A DNA stretch of 64,000 nucleotides, taken from the NCBI RefSeq assembly GCF_000192475.1, contig NZ_AEYW01000004.1, positions 124,001-188,000 on the forward strand. Direction: 5' to 3'. The DNA comes from Ruegeria conchae (GTDB lineage: Bacteria; Pseudomonadota; Alphaproteobacteria; Rhodobacterales; Rhodobacteraceae). The notes under the pieces were generated by a model. The model made no database searches. It was not told where the DNA came from and saw only the letters and a program-made list of their open reading frames with translations. Position 1 is the first letter of the stretch. Each line of letters opens with the position of its first letter. This document shows positions 43,885-52,041 of the stretch, piece by piece. The position numbers were made by a program, and so were the translations under genes.

Positions 43885-43897
43885 GATGAGGTGACCG

Positions 43898-44749
43898 ATG
43901 AACATCCAGACAGCAGAAAGCGGATATCATTACAACGTCATGCGGCGCGCGATCGAATTGATCGATCAGGGTGGAGAGAATCTCAGCCTTGATGAGCTGG
44001 CCTGCCAAATGGATATGAGCCCAGCCCATTTCCAGCGCCTGTTCTCGCGCTGGACTGGGGTGTCACCTAAGCGATATCAGCAATACCTGACTTTGGGCCA
44101 TGCCAAGGCACTGCTACGCGAACGTTTTACCACGCTGGAGACCGCGCATAACGTCGGATTATCCGGTAGCGGGCGGTTACACGATCTGTTCCTGAAATGG
44201 GAATCCATGAGCCCCGGCGAATACGCGCGTAAAGGCGCGGGTCTGACGATCTATTGGGGTTGGTTTGAAAGCCCGTTTGGCCCAGCTCTGGTCATGGGGA
44301 CCGACAAGGGGATCTGCGGCATCGCCTTTGGCGCTGAAACAGGTGAAGTAGAGGCGATGGAAGACATGCTGTCGCGCTGGCCTCAGGCCGAGTTCGTCGA
44401 AGACCCGATGCGTTTGCGCCCATGGGTTCTTAGTGCCTTTGGCGCCGAAAGTGACCGCTTGCAACCGACCCCGCTCTATCTGATTGGCTCTCCGTTGCAG
44501 ATCAAAGTGTGGGAGGCGTTGATGCACATCCCATCTGGACAGGTCACTACCTATTCAGAAATCGCGCAGCGGGTTGGTTCGCCACAAGCGGTACGCGCCG
44601 TGGGCACCGCGGTCGGGCGCAACCCGGTCAGCTGGCTGATCCCGTGCCACCGTGCCTTACGCAAATCGGGCGGTTTGGGTGGTTACCACTGGGGGCTGCC
44701 GGTCAAACGCGCCATGCTGGCCTTTGAGGCTGCGCAGGCGGACGCCTGA
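43898..44749 (+). CDS. AraC-type regulator fused to O6-methylguanine-DNA methyltransferase (Ada-like)
   Basis: A 283-residue fusion. The N-terminal AraC HTH (about 10-105) contains SLDELACQMDMSPAHFQRLF and the second HTH. A methyltransferase domain follows (about 110-283) with acceptor Cys250 in LIPCHRALRKSGG and the DNA-binding VTTYSEIAQRVGSPQAVRAVG. It lacks the N-terminal Cys-rich domain of E. coli Ada that senses methyl-phosphotriesters, so control of the adaptive response must differ. It is common in alphaproteobacteria. It is transcribed alone, divergent from the MarR gene. Confidence 0.92.
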   Translation: MNIQTAESGYHYNVMRRAIELIDQGGENLSLDELACQMDMSPAHFQRLFSRWTGVSPKRYQQYLTLGHAKALLRERFTTLETAHNVGLSGSGRLHDLFLKWESMSPGEYARKGAGLTIYWGWFESPFGPALVMGTDKGICGIAFGAETGEVEAMEDMLSRWPQAEFVEDPMRLRPWVLSAFGAESDRLQPTPLYLIGSPLQIKVWEALMHIPSGQVTTYSEIAQRVGSPQAVRAVGTAVGRNPVSWLIPCHRALRKSGGLGGYHWGLPVKRAMLAFEAAQADA

Positions 44750-44925
44750 TTGACAGGTCGACCCGAGGCTGCCAAAAGGCGCGGCAGGTTCGGGTCCCCT
44801 GCCGTTCGCAGCCTTTGGCTTTGGTGAAACCCGGTTGAATCACATCTGTTGCCCTTTCCAGGCGCGCGGATGGCAATGCGAGCCCCGTCCAGATTTCGCG
44901 CCCGTTCAAGGAAACGAGGCACATC

Positions 44926-45360
44926 ATGACACAAACTCAAAACATCGCTCCGGTTGCGGAGCTGAAAGAGCAGGCAAAACGCCTGCGCAAACGCCTGCAA
45001 GATACAGGTGTTACGCTATTGCATAGCGAGGCGTTGGAATTGCTGGCACATCAGCATGGTGTGCGCGATTGGAACACCCTGCACGCCTTGGCCGGTAACC
45101 GAATGCAACTACGCATTGGTGACCGGGTTGAGGGCCGATATTTGGGTCAGCCCTTTACTGCGGAAATCCGTGGCCTGACAATCTTGGGTGATGGATCACA
45201 TCGGCGGGTGACCCTGCAGTTCGACGCGCCTGTAGATGTGGTACAGTTCGATAGTTTTTCGGCTTATCGGCAGCGTGTCACCGGCGAGATTGGCTGGGAT
45301 GGTCGATCCACCCGGCACACGTCGAATGGAGAGCCTCAACTGACCATTCGACCGGTTTGA
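44926..45360 (+). CDS. Glyoxalase_8-type small protein
   Basis: A 144-residue protein whose N-terminal half shows ELKEQAKRLRKRLQDTGVTLLHSEALELLAHQHGVRDWNTLHALAG. This is typical of the 'glyoxalase superfamily protein' (Glyoxalase_8) group; despite the name it carries no glyoxalase active site. The C-terminal half is beta-rich (RIGDRVEGRYLGQPFTAEIRG). A helical Q/H-rich module of this sort also occurs fused to other enzymes. A 10-bp hairpin follows. The 176-bp gap before it shows no gene. Confidence 0.72.
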   Translation: MTQTQNIAPVAELKEQAKRLRKRLQDTGVTLLHSEALELLAHQHGVRDWNTLHALAGNRMQLRIGDRVEGRYLGQPFTAEIRGLTILGDGSHRRVTLQFDAPVDVVQFDSFSAYRQRVTGEIGWDGRSTRHTSNGEPQLTIRPV

Positions 45361-45366
45361 TAGCGA

Positions 45367-45396
45367 GCTCCTGCCCGGCGATTGCAGGGCAGGAGC
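45367..45396. terminator. Hairpin between convergent genes
   Basis: A perfect 10-bp stem (gctcctgccc at 45367-45376, gggcaggagc at 45387-45396) with a 10-base loop lies between the stops of the Glyoxalase_8-type gene and the glutathione transferase. No strong T run is present on either side, so termination may be Rho-assisted. Confidence 0.5.
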
Positions 45397-45405
45397 ATTC
45401 CTATT

Positions 45406-46116
45406 CTATCCGCAGCACCCGCTCCCGGTGGATTTTGCAGGCGCGCTGGGTGCTTCATTCAGGTTTGCACCTCGCCCAAGCCATGTGCGTTCGGCCAAAT
45501 AAAAATCCGAGAACTTCTGATCGAAATCCGCGGGTACGGATTTCGCCGGAATTCCCGTTTGCAGCACAGCCTGCTGCCATGCCTTCACTTTGGGATAACC
45601 CGCAAGCATGTCATAACCGCTTTGTTTTTCGACAATAGCCGCGCGGTGCAGCAGCGGCAGCCATGCGATATCAACATTGCCGAGTTCTTCGCCGGCAAAA
45701 AATGAGCCCTCGCCCAGTTGTTTCTCTACCCTGGCAAACGACGCATCCAGTTTGCGGATGCGATCATCCAGCGTCGCCTTGTCGGCGCTCTGCATCGTAC
45801 TGCATTGGACCAGATAGTGTTTCGTCGCCTGATAGCTCCAAGCGCGATTAACTGCGCGTTGCTCGGGCGAAATGTCTGTCTGCAATGGCGCTGTGACATC
45901 GTCGATATATTCTACGATCGCGTCGGATTCGAACAGCACGGTACCGTTCTCGGTTACCAGGACAGGCACTTGGCCCGTCGGTGAAATTTCCAAAAACCAG
46001 TCCGGTTTGTCGCTTAGGCTGATGTATTCAACGTCATAGGCTACGTTTTTTGCTTCCAGCATAGCGGTGACACGCTGCACGAACGGGCAGATTTTGAAGC
46101 TGATAATTTTGATCAT
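45406..46116 (-). CDS. Glutathione S-transferase
   Basis: A 236-residue GST with a thioredoxin-fold N-terminus. The catalytic Cys is in KICPFVQRVTAMLEAKNV, and ESDAIVEYID lies in the glutathione site. A helical C-terminal domain contains FFAGEELGNVDIAWLPLLHR. The cysteine active site points to the omega/beta-like group that reduces disulphides. A C-terminal tail ending in GSGCCG adds a vicinal thiol pair. It follows the SigZ gene by 64 bp on the same strand and may belong to its regulon. Confidence 0.88.
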   Translation of the reverse strand: MIKIISFKICPFVQRVTAMLEAKNVAYDVEYISLSDKPDWFLEISPTGQVPVLVTENGTVLFESDAIVEYIDDVTAPLQTDISPEQRAVNRAWSYQATKHYLVQCSTMQSADKATLDDRIRKLDASFARVEKQLGEGSFFAGEELGNVDIAWLPLLHRAAIVEKQSGYDMLAGYPKVKAWQQAVLQTGIPAKSVPADFDQKFSDFYLAERTWLGRGANLNEAPSAPAKSTGSGCCG

Positions 46117-46180
46117 CGTTTTATCCTTTTGATACGTTCACCTGTAAGACGGCGCCCGCATCAAAAAGACGAAGATTGGC

Positions 46181-46723
46181 TCAACATTTTTTGCAGTTAT
46201 CTGGCTTCAAATGATATTCCGCAATATTTCCGCGTGTATCCATGGTCCAGTTACAGCAATCGTCAAATGCTTTACGCAGGTCGTCGCGACCCTTTTGAAC
46301 TCTGGATTTCAATGTCGAATAAGATAGTCCGTGAGCCTTGGCATATTCTTTTTGGGACATGCCATTGATGTCGATGTCCATAAGTAGCTTTGCCGTCTCG
46401 GCGGGCAAGCCGCGGATAAATGGCTCGACGCAATTTTCCAGTTCCTGACGGATGCCCGGATCGTCACTAGAATACCAAAGATCTTCAGGATCAACGATCT
46501 TTGCCCGCGCGTTTTTTCTGTAGAAATCGATGATTGTGCGGTCAGCAGTCTGGAACAGCCAGGATTGCAATTTCGAAGGGTCGCTGAGTGTCGGCAGCCC
46601 TGTGAAAACCTTGATCGATATTTCCTGCAAAAGATCGTCTACATCCGCCGGGTTTGCCACCTTGGAATGCAGGAACGCCTTGATACGTGCGCGGTAGTTT
46701 GGCCAGATTTCTTCTATTTGCAT
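46181..46723 (-). CDS. sigZ: Sigma-70 family RNA polymerase sigma factor, SigZ type
   Basis: A 180-residue ECF-type sigma factor. Region 2 is ADVDDLLQEISIKVF, then KLQSWLFQTADRTIIDFYRK. Region 4 is SQKEYAKAHGLSYSTLKSRVQKGRDDLR. A cysteine-rich tail follows: Cys156-Cys157, NWTMDTRGNIAEY, and Cys177/Cys180 (CKKC). This tail is the SigZ hallmark and resembles a zinc or redox switch that may replace a separate anti-sigma factor; none is encoded nearby. The glutathione transferase lies downstream on the same strand. Confidence 0.85.
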   Translation of the reverse strand: MQIEEIWPNYRARIKAFLHSKVANPADVDDLLQEISIKVFTGLPTLSDPSKLQSWLFQTADRTIIDFYRKNARAKIVDPEDLWYSSDDPGIRQELENCVEPFIRGLPAETAKLLMDIDINGMSQKEYAKAHGLSYSTLKSRVQKGRDDLRKAFDDCCNWTMDTRGNIAEYHLKPDNCKKC

Positions 46724-46854
46724 AACTGGCAGGTATGGTCACCCAGAAGGCTTTTTTCAAGTTTGGCCAGTTCCGAGACGCTGGGAAGCGTTTCCAAATG
46801 AAAGCGGAGCGCGCCTGCGAAGCGCACTCCACCAAAGTCAAATGTTATGGATAC

Positions 46855-48294
46855 TTACTCCGCAGCCCAGCCGCCTACGGCCTTCACTTCCAGAAAGTCT
46901 TCCAACCCCCACACGCCGCCTTCACGACCGTTCCCGGATTGCTTCATACCCCCAAACGGTGACCCTGCACTGCGAGACTGGCCATTCATCTCAACCATGC
47001 CGGATCGCAACACGCGGGCCATTCGATTGGCACGGTCGCCATCTTGGGTCTGCACATAGTTGGTTAGCCCATAAGGCGTGTCATTGGCGATCTCGATGGC
47101 CTCATCCTCGGTATCAAACGGGATCATGGTCAGGACGGGGCCAAAGATTTCTTCGCGGGCGATTGTCATCTGATTGTTTGCATCAGCAAATACTGTGGGG
47201 CGTACATAATAGCCCTTGTTCAATCCCTCGGGCCGACCGGTGCCACCAGCGACCAGGCGCGCTCCTTCGTCGATACCCTGCTGGATCAGGTCCTGAATCT
47301 TGGTCCACTGAACCTCATTCACCACCGGTCCGATATGGCGACCTTCTTCAGCGGCGCTGCCCACGGTAACCTTGTTGGCGACCTCGGCGGCGGTCTCAAC
47401 CGCCTGGTCATATATGGGACGCTGCACCAGCATCCGGCTGGGCGCGTTGCAGCTTTGGCCGGTGTTGTTCATCATGTGCAGCACGCCGCGTTTGACGGCC
47501 TTTTCATCCGCATCTGCAAAGACCACATTTGCGCCTTTGCCACCCAGTTCCAGATGTACCTTTTTCAAGGTATCGGCAGCGTTTTTGGAAATCGCAGTAC
47601 CTGCGCGGGTCGAGCCGGTGAAGCTGACCATATCCACATCCGGATGCCCCGATAGCTGCGAGCCGACGCCGACACCATCGCCGTTCACCAGATTGAAGAC
47701 GCCTGCTGGGAAACCAGCCTCATCCATCATCTCGGCAAAAATCATCGCGTTCAGCGGGCTCTGTTCCGAGGGTTTTATCACCATCGTGCAGCCCGCAATC
47801 GCAGCGGCGCCCACCTTGAGCGTGACCTGATTCATCGGCCAATTCCAGGGCGTGATCAGGGCGGCGACACCTACCGCCTCATAGATGATCCGGTCATTCG
47901 GCGCGTGATCACCCAGCGGACGTTCGAACTGAAACGCCTTGGCGGCGCGGATAAAGTTTTTCAGGTGATAGATGCCCGCACCGGATTGCTGGGTACGCGC
48001 CATGTCAATCGGCGCACCCATTTCCATGGACATCGCCTGCGCCAGATCCTCCGAACGCGTAGCATAGATGTCGACCAGCTTTTCCACCAAAGCGATGCGC
48101 TCTTCGACGGGTGTGGCCATCCAGCCGGGCAGGGCGGCTTTGGCCGCAGCGACCGCCGCATTCGTGTCGGCCTCAGATCCCAGCGAGATCACCGCGCAGG
48201 GCTCTTCGGTCGAGGGGTCGATGACATTGAAATCATTCGGTTCTGATGGGGCGACCCATTTGCCGTTGATATAGAAATCGCGCTTTTCGATCAT
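46855..48294 (-). CDS. NAD(P)-dependent aldehyde dehydrogenase
   Basis: A 479-residue ALDH. The catalytic Glu is in LELGGKGANVVF and the Cys in NNTGQSCNAPSRML, with the Rossmann NAD-binding TPWNWP and VSFTGSTRAG. An FGGMKQSGNGREGG segment closes the active site. It oxidises aldehydes to acids; the substrate is unknown, though the family is broad. It is divergent from the peroxiredoxin gene, and its upstream region holds two palindromes, one of which (cgaccg-tc-cggtcg) looks like a TetR operator. Confidence 0.93.
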   Translation of the reverse strand: MIEKRDFYINGKWVAPSEPNDFNVIDPSTEEPCAVISLGSEADTNAAVAAAKAALPGWMATPVEERIALVEKLVDIYATRSEDLAQAMSMEMGAPIDMARTQQSGAGIYHLKNFIRAAKAFQFERPLGDHAPNDRIIYEAVGVAALITPWNWPMNQVTLKVGAAAIAGCTMVIKPSEQSPLNAMIFAEMMDEAGFPAGVFNLVNGDGVGVGSQLSGHPDVDMVSFTGSTRAGTAISKNAADTLKKVHLELGGKGANVVFADADEKAVKRGVLHMMNNTGQSCNAPSRMLVQRPIYDQAVETAAEVANKVTVGSAAEEGRHIGPVVNEVQWTKIQDLIQQGIDEGARLVAGGTGRPEGLNKGYYVRPTVFADANNQMTIAREEIFGPVLTMIPFDTEDEAIEIANDTPYGLTNYVQTQDGDRANRMARVLRSGMVEMNGQSRSAGSPFGGMKQSGNGREGGVWGLEDFLEVKAVGGWAAE

Positions 48295-48321
48295 GGCTCA
48301 TCCTCCGGAGCAAAAATAAAT

Positions 48322-48335
48322 CGACCGTCCGGTCG
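48322..48335. promoter_or_regulatory. TetR-type operator candidate upstream of aldehyde dehydrogenase
   Basis: The dyad cgaccg-tc-cggtcg lies 28 bp upstream of the ALDH start codon. GACCG-NN-CGGTC is a familiar TetR-family operator core. No tetR gene is nearby, so the regulator is elsewhere. Confidence 0.5.
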
Positions 48336-48384
48336 GTTTTCATGTGCACTCTGTCACCTGACCTGATGCAAGGCAAGTGAGAAT

Positions 48385-48404
48385 CATAATTTGATCAAAT
48401 TATG
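48385..48404. promoter_or_regulatory. 20-bp perfect palindrome in ALDH/peroxiredoxin divergent region
   Basis: The two 10-base arms, cataatttga and tcaaattatg, are exact reverse complements. The site is AT-rich, 91 bp from the ALDH start and 108 bp before the peroxiredoxin start. Its form suits a MarR- or TetR-like homodimer. Which gene it controls is not clear. Confidence 0.6.
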
Positions 48405-48511
48405 TATCTACCGAATTTCCTGACAGGGCAACATGAATGGTTTAACCTTTGCGCTAAGTGATTAGATTGGCTGCAACCGACTCACGATTTTCACAGTAGA
48501 GGAGTTTTCCA

Positions 48512-49162
48512 ATGGGTTTGCGTATCAATGACACCGTCCCGAATTTCACAGCAGAAACCGATCAAGGCACCGTCCAATTCCATGACTGGATCGGCGACAG
48601 CTGGGCAATCCTGTTCTCGCATCCCAAGGATTTCACCCCTGTCTGCACGACCGAGTTCTCGGCCGTTGCGCAGCTGAATGATGAATGGGCGGCGCGGAAC
48701 ACCAAGGTGATGGGTGTGTCGGTCGATGGTGTCGAAGACCACAAGAAGTGGAAGAAAGACATCGAAGCATATGGCAACGCCAACCCCGGCTTCCCGATCA
48801 TTGCTGATGATGGGTTGGCGGTGTCTAAGGCCTTCGACATGTTGCCTGCCGAAGCTTATCTGCCCGACGGCCGCACGCCTGCCGACAGTGCCACCGTACG
48901 TTCGGTCTTTATCATTGGCCCGGACAAGCAACTGAAACTGTCGATGACCTACCCAATGACCGTGGGTCGGAACTTTGCCGAGATCCTGCGCGCACTGGAC
49001 GGGCTGCAAATGAGCGCCAAGGGCGTGGCAACTCCCGCCAACTGGGTGCCGGGTGAGGATGTGATCATCCCGCCTACGGTATCGAATGATGAGGCGAAAG
49101 AAAAGTTCGGCGAGTTCGAGACGATCTTCCCTTATCTGCGCAAGACCAAAGCGCCGTCCTAA
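48512..49162 (+). CDS. 1-Cys peroxiredoxin (Prx6 family)
   Basis: A 216-residue peroxiredoxin with one cysteine only, the peroxidatic Cys45 in FSHPKDFTPVCTTEFS. The Prx6-type C-terminal domain contains TPANWVPGEDVIIPPTVSNDEA. It reduces peroxides using a thiol partner such as glutathione. GAGGAG lies before the ATG. It is followed by a strong terminator and is divergent from aldehyde dehydrogenase across two operator-like palindromes, one of which may carry its control. Confidence 0.95.
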   Translation: MGLRINDTVPNFTAETDQGTVQFHDWIGDSWAILFSHPKDFTPVCTTEFSAVAQLNDEWAARNTKVMGVSVDGVEDHKKWKKDIEAYGNANPGFPIIADDGLAVSKAFDMLPAEAYLPDGRTPADSATVRSVFIIGPDKQLKLSMTYPMTVGRNFAEILRALDGLQMSAKGVATPANWVPGEDVIIPPTVSNDEAKEKFGEFETIFPYLRKTKAPS

Positions 49163-49174
49163 ACGGATAGACGG

Positions 49175-49202
49175 GCAGGGGGCAAAAGCCCCCTGCTTTT
49201 TT
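49175..49202 (+). terminator. Strong Rho-independent terminator of the peroxiredoxin gene
   Basis: A perfect 9-bp stem (gcagggggc/gccccctgc) with an aaaa loop and six T (49197-49202). The T run reaches the stop of the convergent Hint-domain gene. Confidence 0.9.
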
Positions 49203-50197
49203 CAATGCACAAAAGCTGGTGTGGTCCCGGAAGGGGCGCACAAACCCGAGCGCAAAATCTGCACTTCGAATGATCTCAGCACCGGCAACACGGTATCACC
49301 ATAGCCGCGTGCACCCGACTGCAGTTCGGGAAACAGACCGAACAGCTCTTCCTTCACCGCCACACTCATCACGTCGAGTGTATGGTCGCCGGGATAAAAT
49401 GATTCCGACCACAACCCTTCAACATTCACCAACTCATGCTGGTCGAACAGGATGTGAATATACTCGACACCTCCTCCCGGCGGCAGCTGGTTGATGGTCT
49501 TGCCGTTGACCAGAGATTTAGCAGTCGCCAGCATCATCGAGTGATTATGATGAAGTTCCATTGCCGGTGACGAAACGACCACCCGATGCTGCGGCGACAG
49601 CAGCAGATCTCGCGACGGCGTTTGCGGTCCAAGACTGCCTGCATTGATTCGGATCGGGCAATGCTTTGGGGTTTGCTTCAAATTCGTCTCACTCAGCAGT
49701 CGTCTACCCACCCAGCGCACGGCCCGGCTGGTGCCATCCGCGACGATCACCTGATCCCCGACTTTGATCTCTTCAATCAAGCGGCGACCGGACGGGGTTA
49801 GGATGTAGGACCCCGATGTGAAGCAGACAAAGCTAGGCAGGCTGTCATAGGCCACCAGCGGCGCTGGGTTTTGCGCCAGCGTGTTGCCTGTCAGAACATC
49901 GCCGACTTCAACATCGCCAGAGGTCACGACGATGTATTGCGTCCCTGAAAAATTAATCAGCGTATAGGTAACTGGCACCCCGCTTACAGTGGCCGTGTAA
50001 CCTTCGAAAATCTGGAGGTTGCCCGAGTTGTCCAGGTTAGGAAGCGTACTGGTGTTAAACTGCTTGCCGCCGTTTCCATCCGGATCCTCAAGAAGGCCGT
50101 CATCATCGGTGATTTCGACCTGATACCCTTCGGTGATGGTCACGCTTGGATTGCCAAACGGGTCGCCGCTGATTTCATAGATGGTGATCGAGGCCAA
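49202..50197 (-). CDS. Hint-domain protein (hedgehog/intein-type)
   Basis: A 331-residue protein. The N-terminal about 130 residues are beta-rich with no signal peptide (ASITIYEISGDPFGNPSV, then DLDNSGNLQIFEGY-like text). A Hint module (about 128-290) follows, beginning CFTSGSYILTPSGRRLIEEIKVGDQV. A SxxHRVVVS-type block and a HELVNVEGLWSESFYPG segment are present. The leading Cys could perform N-S acyl shift autoprocessing. Rhodobacteraceae hold many such Hint proteins, often thought to be secreted. Its substrate is not known. Confidence 0.85.
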   Translation of the reverse strand: MASITIYEISGDPFGNPSVTITEGYQVEITDDDGLLEDPDGNGGKQFNTSTLPNLDNSGNLQIFEGYTATVSGVPVTYTLINFSGTQYIVVTSGDVEVGDVLTGNTLAQNPAPLVAYDSLPSFVCFTSGSYILTPSGRRLIEEIKVGDQVIVADGTSRAVRWVGRRLLSETNLKQTPKHCPIRINAGSLGPQTPSRDLLLSPQHRVVVSSPAMELHHNHSMMLATAKSLVNGKTINQLPPGGGVEYIHILFDQHELVNVEGLWSESFYPGDHTLDVMSVAVKEELFGLFPELQSGARGYGDTVLPVLRSFEVQILRSGLCAPSGTTPAFVH

Positions 50198-50472
50198 AGC
50201 GGAGCGATTTCCCAGATATCGTTATATTCCTTAACTTTGAGCTAACTCAACTTATAAGTGTTAAGAATTGGTTTACCGAACCTGCACCTGAGTGCGGCTA
50301 AGGACGGTGTGAGCGGTACCCGAGGCCCCGTGGGTGTCTCCTTTCTAATGAAGCGCGCATAGGGTCTGACAGCTTTATTGACCGGCCAAATCAGGATCAG
50401 AATCCAAGGCAGATTGACTAAGTATCATGTGCACCCCACACTTGCGGCTTTTGAACACTTGGGGGTTTTGAC

Positions 50473-51918
50473 ATGGGCAATTTTGAAGAATCTCTGGATC
50501 CGGAAGACTGGACTCTATCGCGTAATCTTGCACATCAGATGGTTGACGATGCGATCGGGCATTTGTCCCAGGTCCGTGATCGGCATGTCTGGCAGGAAAT
50601 GCCGGATACAGTTCGAAACTTCTTCAAATCCCCTGCACCCATGACGTCGCAGCCGCTTGATGCCGTCTATGCCGACCTGCGCGAAAACCTGTTCCCGTAT
50701 TCCATGGGCAACATCCATCCACGGTTCTGGGGATGGTATATGGGTTCGTCCAATTTCACCGGTGCACTGGGCGATTTTATTGCCGCGGTTGACGGTTCGA
50801 ACCTTGGTGGCGGCAACACGGCTGCGGCGATGATCGACAATCAGGTGGTTGACTGGTTCAAGGAATTGATGGGCTTTCCCGAGGACGCTAGTGGAACTCT
50901 GACCAGCGGTGGCTCGATGGCCAATATGGTGGCTCTGAATGTGGCGCGAAACGCACTTGCCGGCGTTGACGTTCGCGCCGAAGGCATATTGGGCATGCCG
51001 CAACCCCTCAGGTTTTACGCTTCAGACCAAGTACATAGCTGCCATCAGAAAGCACTCGAGACGATGGGCCATGGCGCAAAGTCGCTGACAGCGGTTGCAA
51101 GCGATGACCACAATCGAATGCGCATCCCTGCGTTGGAAAACGCCATCGCAGCAGACCGGGCCAATGGCATCAAACCGGCCTGCGTGATCGCGACGGCAGG
51201 GACGACGAATACCGGTGCAATGGATGATCTCACTGCAGTCGGGGAAATCTGTCGTCGCGAAGGGATGTGGTTCCATGTTGACGGCTGTATTGGTGCTTTC
51301 CTGCGTCTGGCGTCCGCCAACAAACATTTGGTTGATGGAATAGAGTTGGCCGACTCCATCGCCTTGGACCCGCATAAATGGCTGCACACCCCTTTCGAAG
51401 CTGGCTGCGTTCTGGTCCGGGACGCAAAGCGCCAATTCGATACGTTTGAGATGCACGGCGACTATCTGCAAATTCAGGAACGCGGGCTGATCGCTGGCAA
51501 GTTTTTGGCCGACTATAGTTTTGAACTTAGCCGGGGGTTTAAAGCACTCAAAATCTGGATGTCACTGAAAGAGAACGGGGTCGAAAAGTTTGGCCGTCTG
51601 ATCGATCAGAACATCGAACAGGCGCGATATCTGCAGCAATTGGTGAGTGCCGACCAGCGGCTTGAACTCGTCGCGCCCGTGGACCTGAACATCGTGTGCT
51701 TTCGCTATACCAATGGGATCGTGGATGAAGATCGGCTAAGGGAAATCAACACAGAAATCATGTTACGGGTTCAGGAATCCGGCATCGCGGTTCCCTCTGA
51801 TACCACCCTGGACGGGAAGCATTGCTTGCGCGTGGCGATCAACAATCACCGCACGCAGCGGCAAGATCTGGAGCTTTTCCTCGACACTGTTCTGCAAATC
51901 GGAGCGGATTTGGAATGA
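50473..51918 (+). CDS. Pyridoxal-phosphate-dependent decarboxylase (group II)
   Basis: A 481-residue PLP enzyme of the aromatic-L-amino-acid/glutamate decarboxylase fold. The PLP-binding lysine Lys302 lies in SIALDPHKWLHTPFEAG, the phosphate-binding GTLTSGGSMANMVAL follows the N-terminal domain, and WFHVDGCIGAF contains the cofactor Asp. An FHVDGCIG context fits L-tyrosine/tryptophan- or diaminobutyrate-type members, but the substrate is not determined. It is preceded by a 275-bp gap with no gene and is not in an obvious operon. Confidence 0.9.
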   Translation: MGNFEESLDPEDWTLSRNLAHQMVDDAIGHLSQVRDRHVWQEMPDTVRNFFKSPAPMTSQPLDAVYADLRENLFPYSMGNIHPRFWGWYMGSSNFTGALGDFIAAVDGSNLGGGNTAAAMIDNQVVDWFKELMGFPEDASGTLTSGGSMANMVALNVARNALAGVDVRAEGILGMPQPLRFYASDQVHSCHQKALETMGHGAKSLTAVASDDHNRMRIPALENAIAADRANGIKPACVIATAGTTNTGAMDDLTAVGEICRREGMWFHVDGCIGAFLRLASANKHLVDGIELADSIALDPHKWLHTPFEAGCVLVRDAKRQFDTFEMHGDYLQIQERGLIAGKFLADYSFELSRGFKALKIWMSLKENGVEKFGRLIDQNIEQARYLQQLVSADQRLELVAPVDLNIVCFRYTNGIVDEDRLREINTEIMLRVQESGIAVPSDTTLDGKHCLRVAINNHRTQRQDLELFLDTVLQIGADLE

Positions 51919-51993
51919 GAGCCCCGCTCCAACACATAGGTCCGAAGTGGGCGGCACTTGCTTCGGTTTATGCGGGGATCATAAAGACAAAAA

Positions 51994-52015
51994 GACCCCG
52001 GCCTGAACCGGGGTC
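51994..52015 (-). terminator. Terminator of pnp
   Basis: A perfect 8-bp stem (gaccccgg at 51994-52001, ccggggtc at 52008-52015) with a 6-base loop. On the minus strand it is followed by tttttgtcttt, so it ends the leftward pnp transcript. Confidence 0.85.
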
Positions 52016-52041
52016 TCTCGCATCCAAACAGTAAAGGCAGA

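Noticed and set aside
44763-44845. tRNA-like run with ggttcgggtcccct
   Set aside because: It resembles a T-arm, but no acceptor stem, anticodon arm or D arm could be folded around it.
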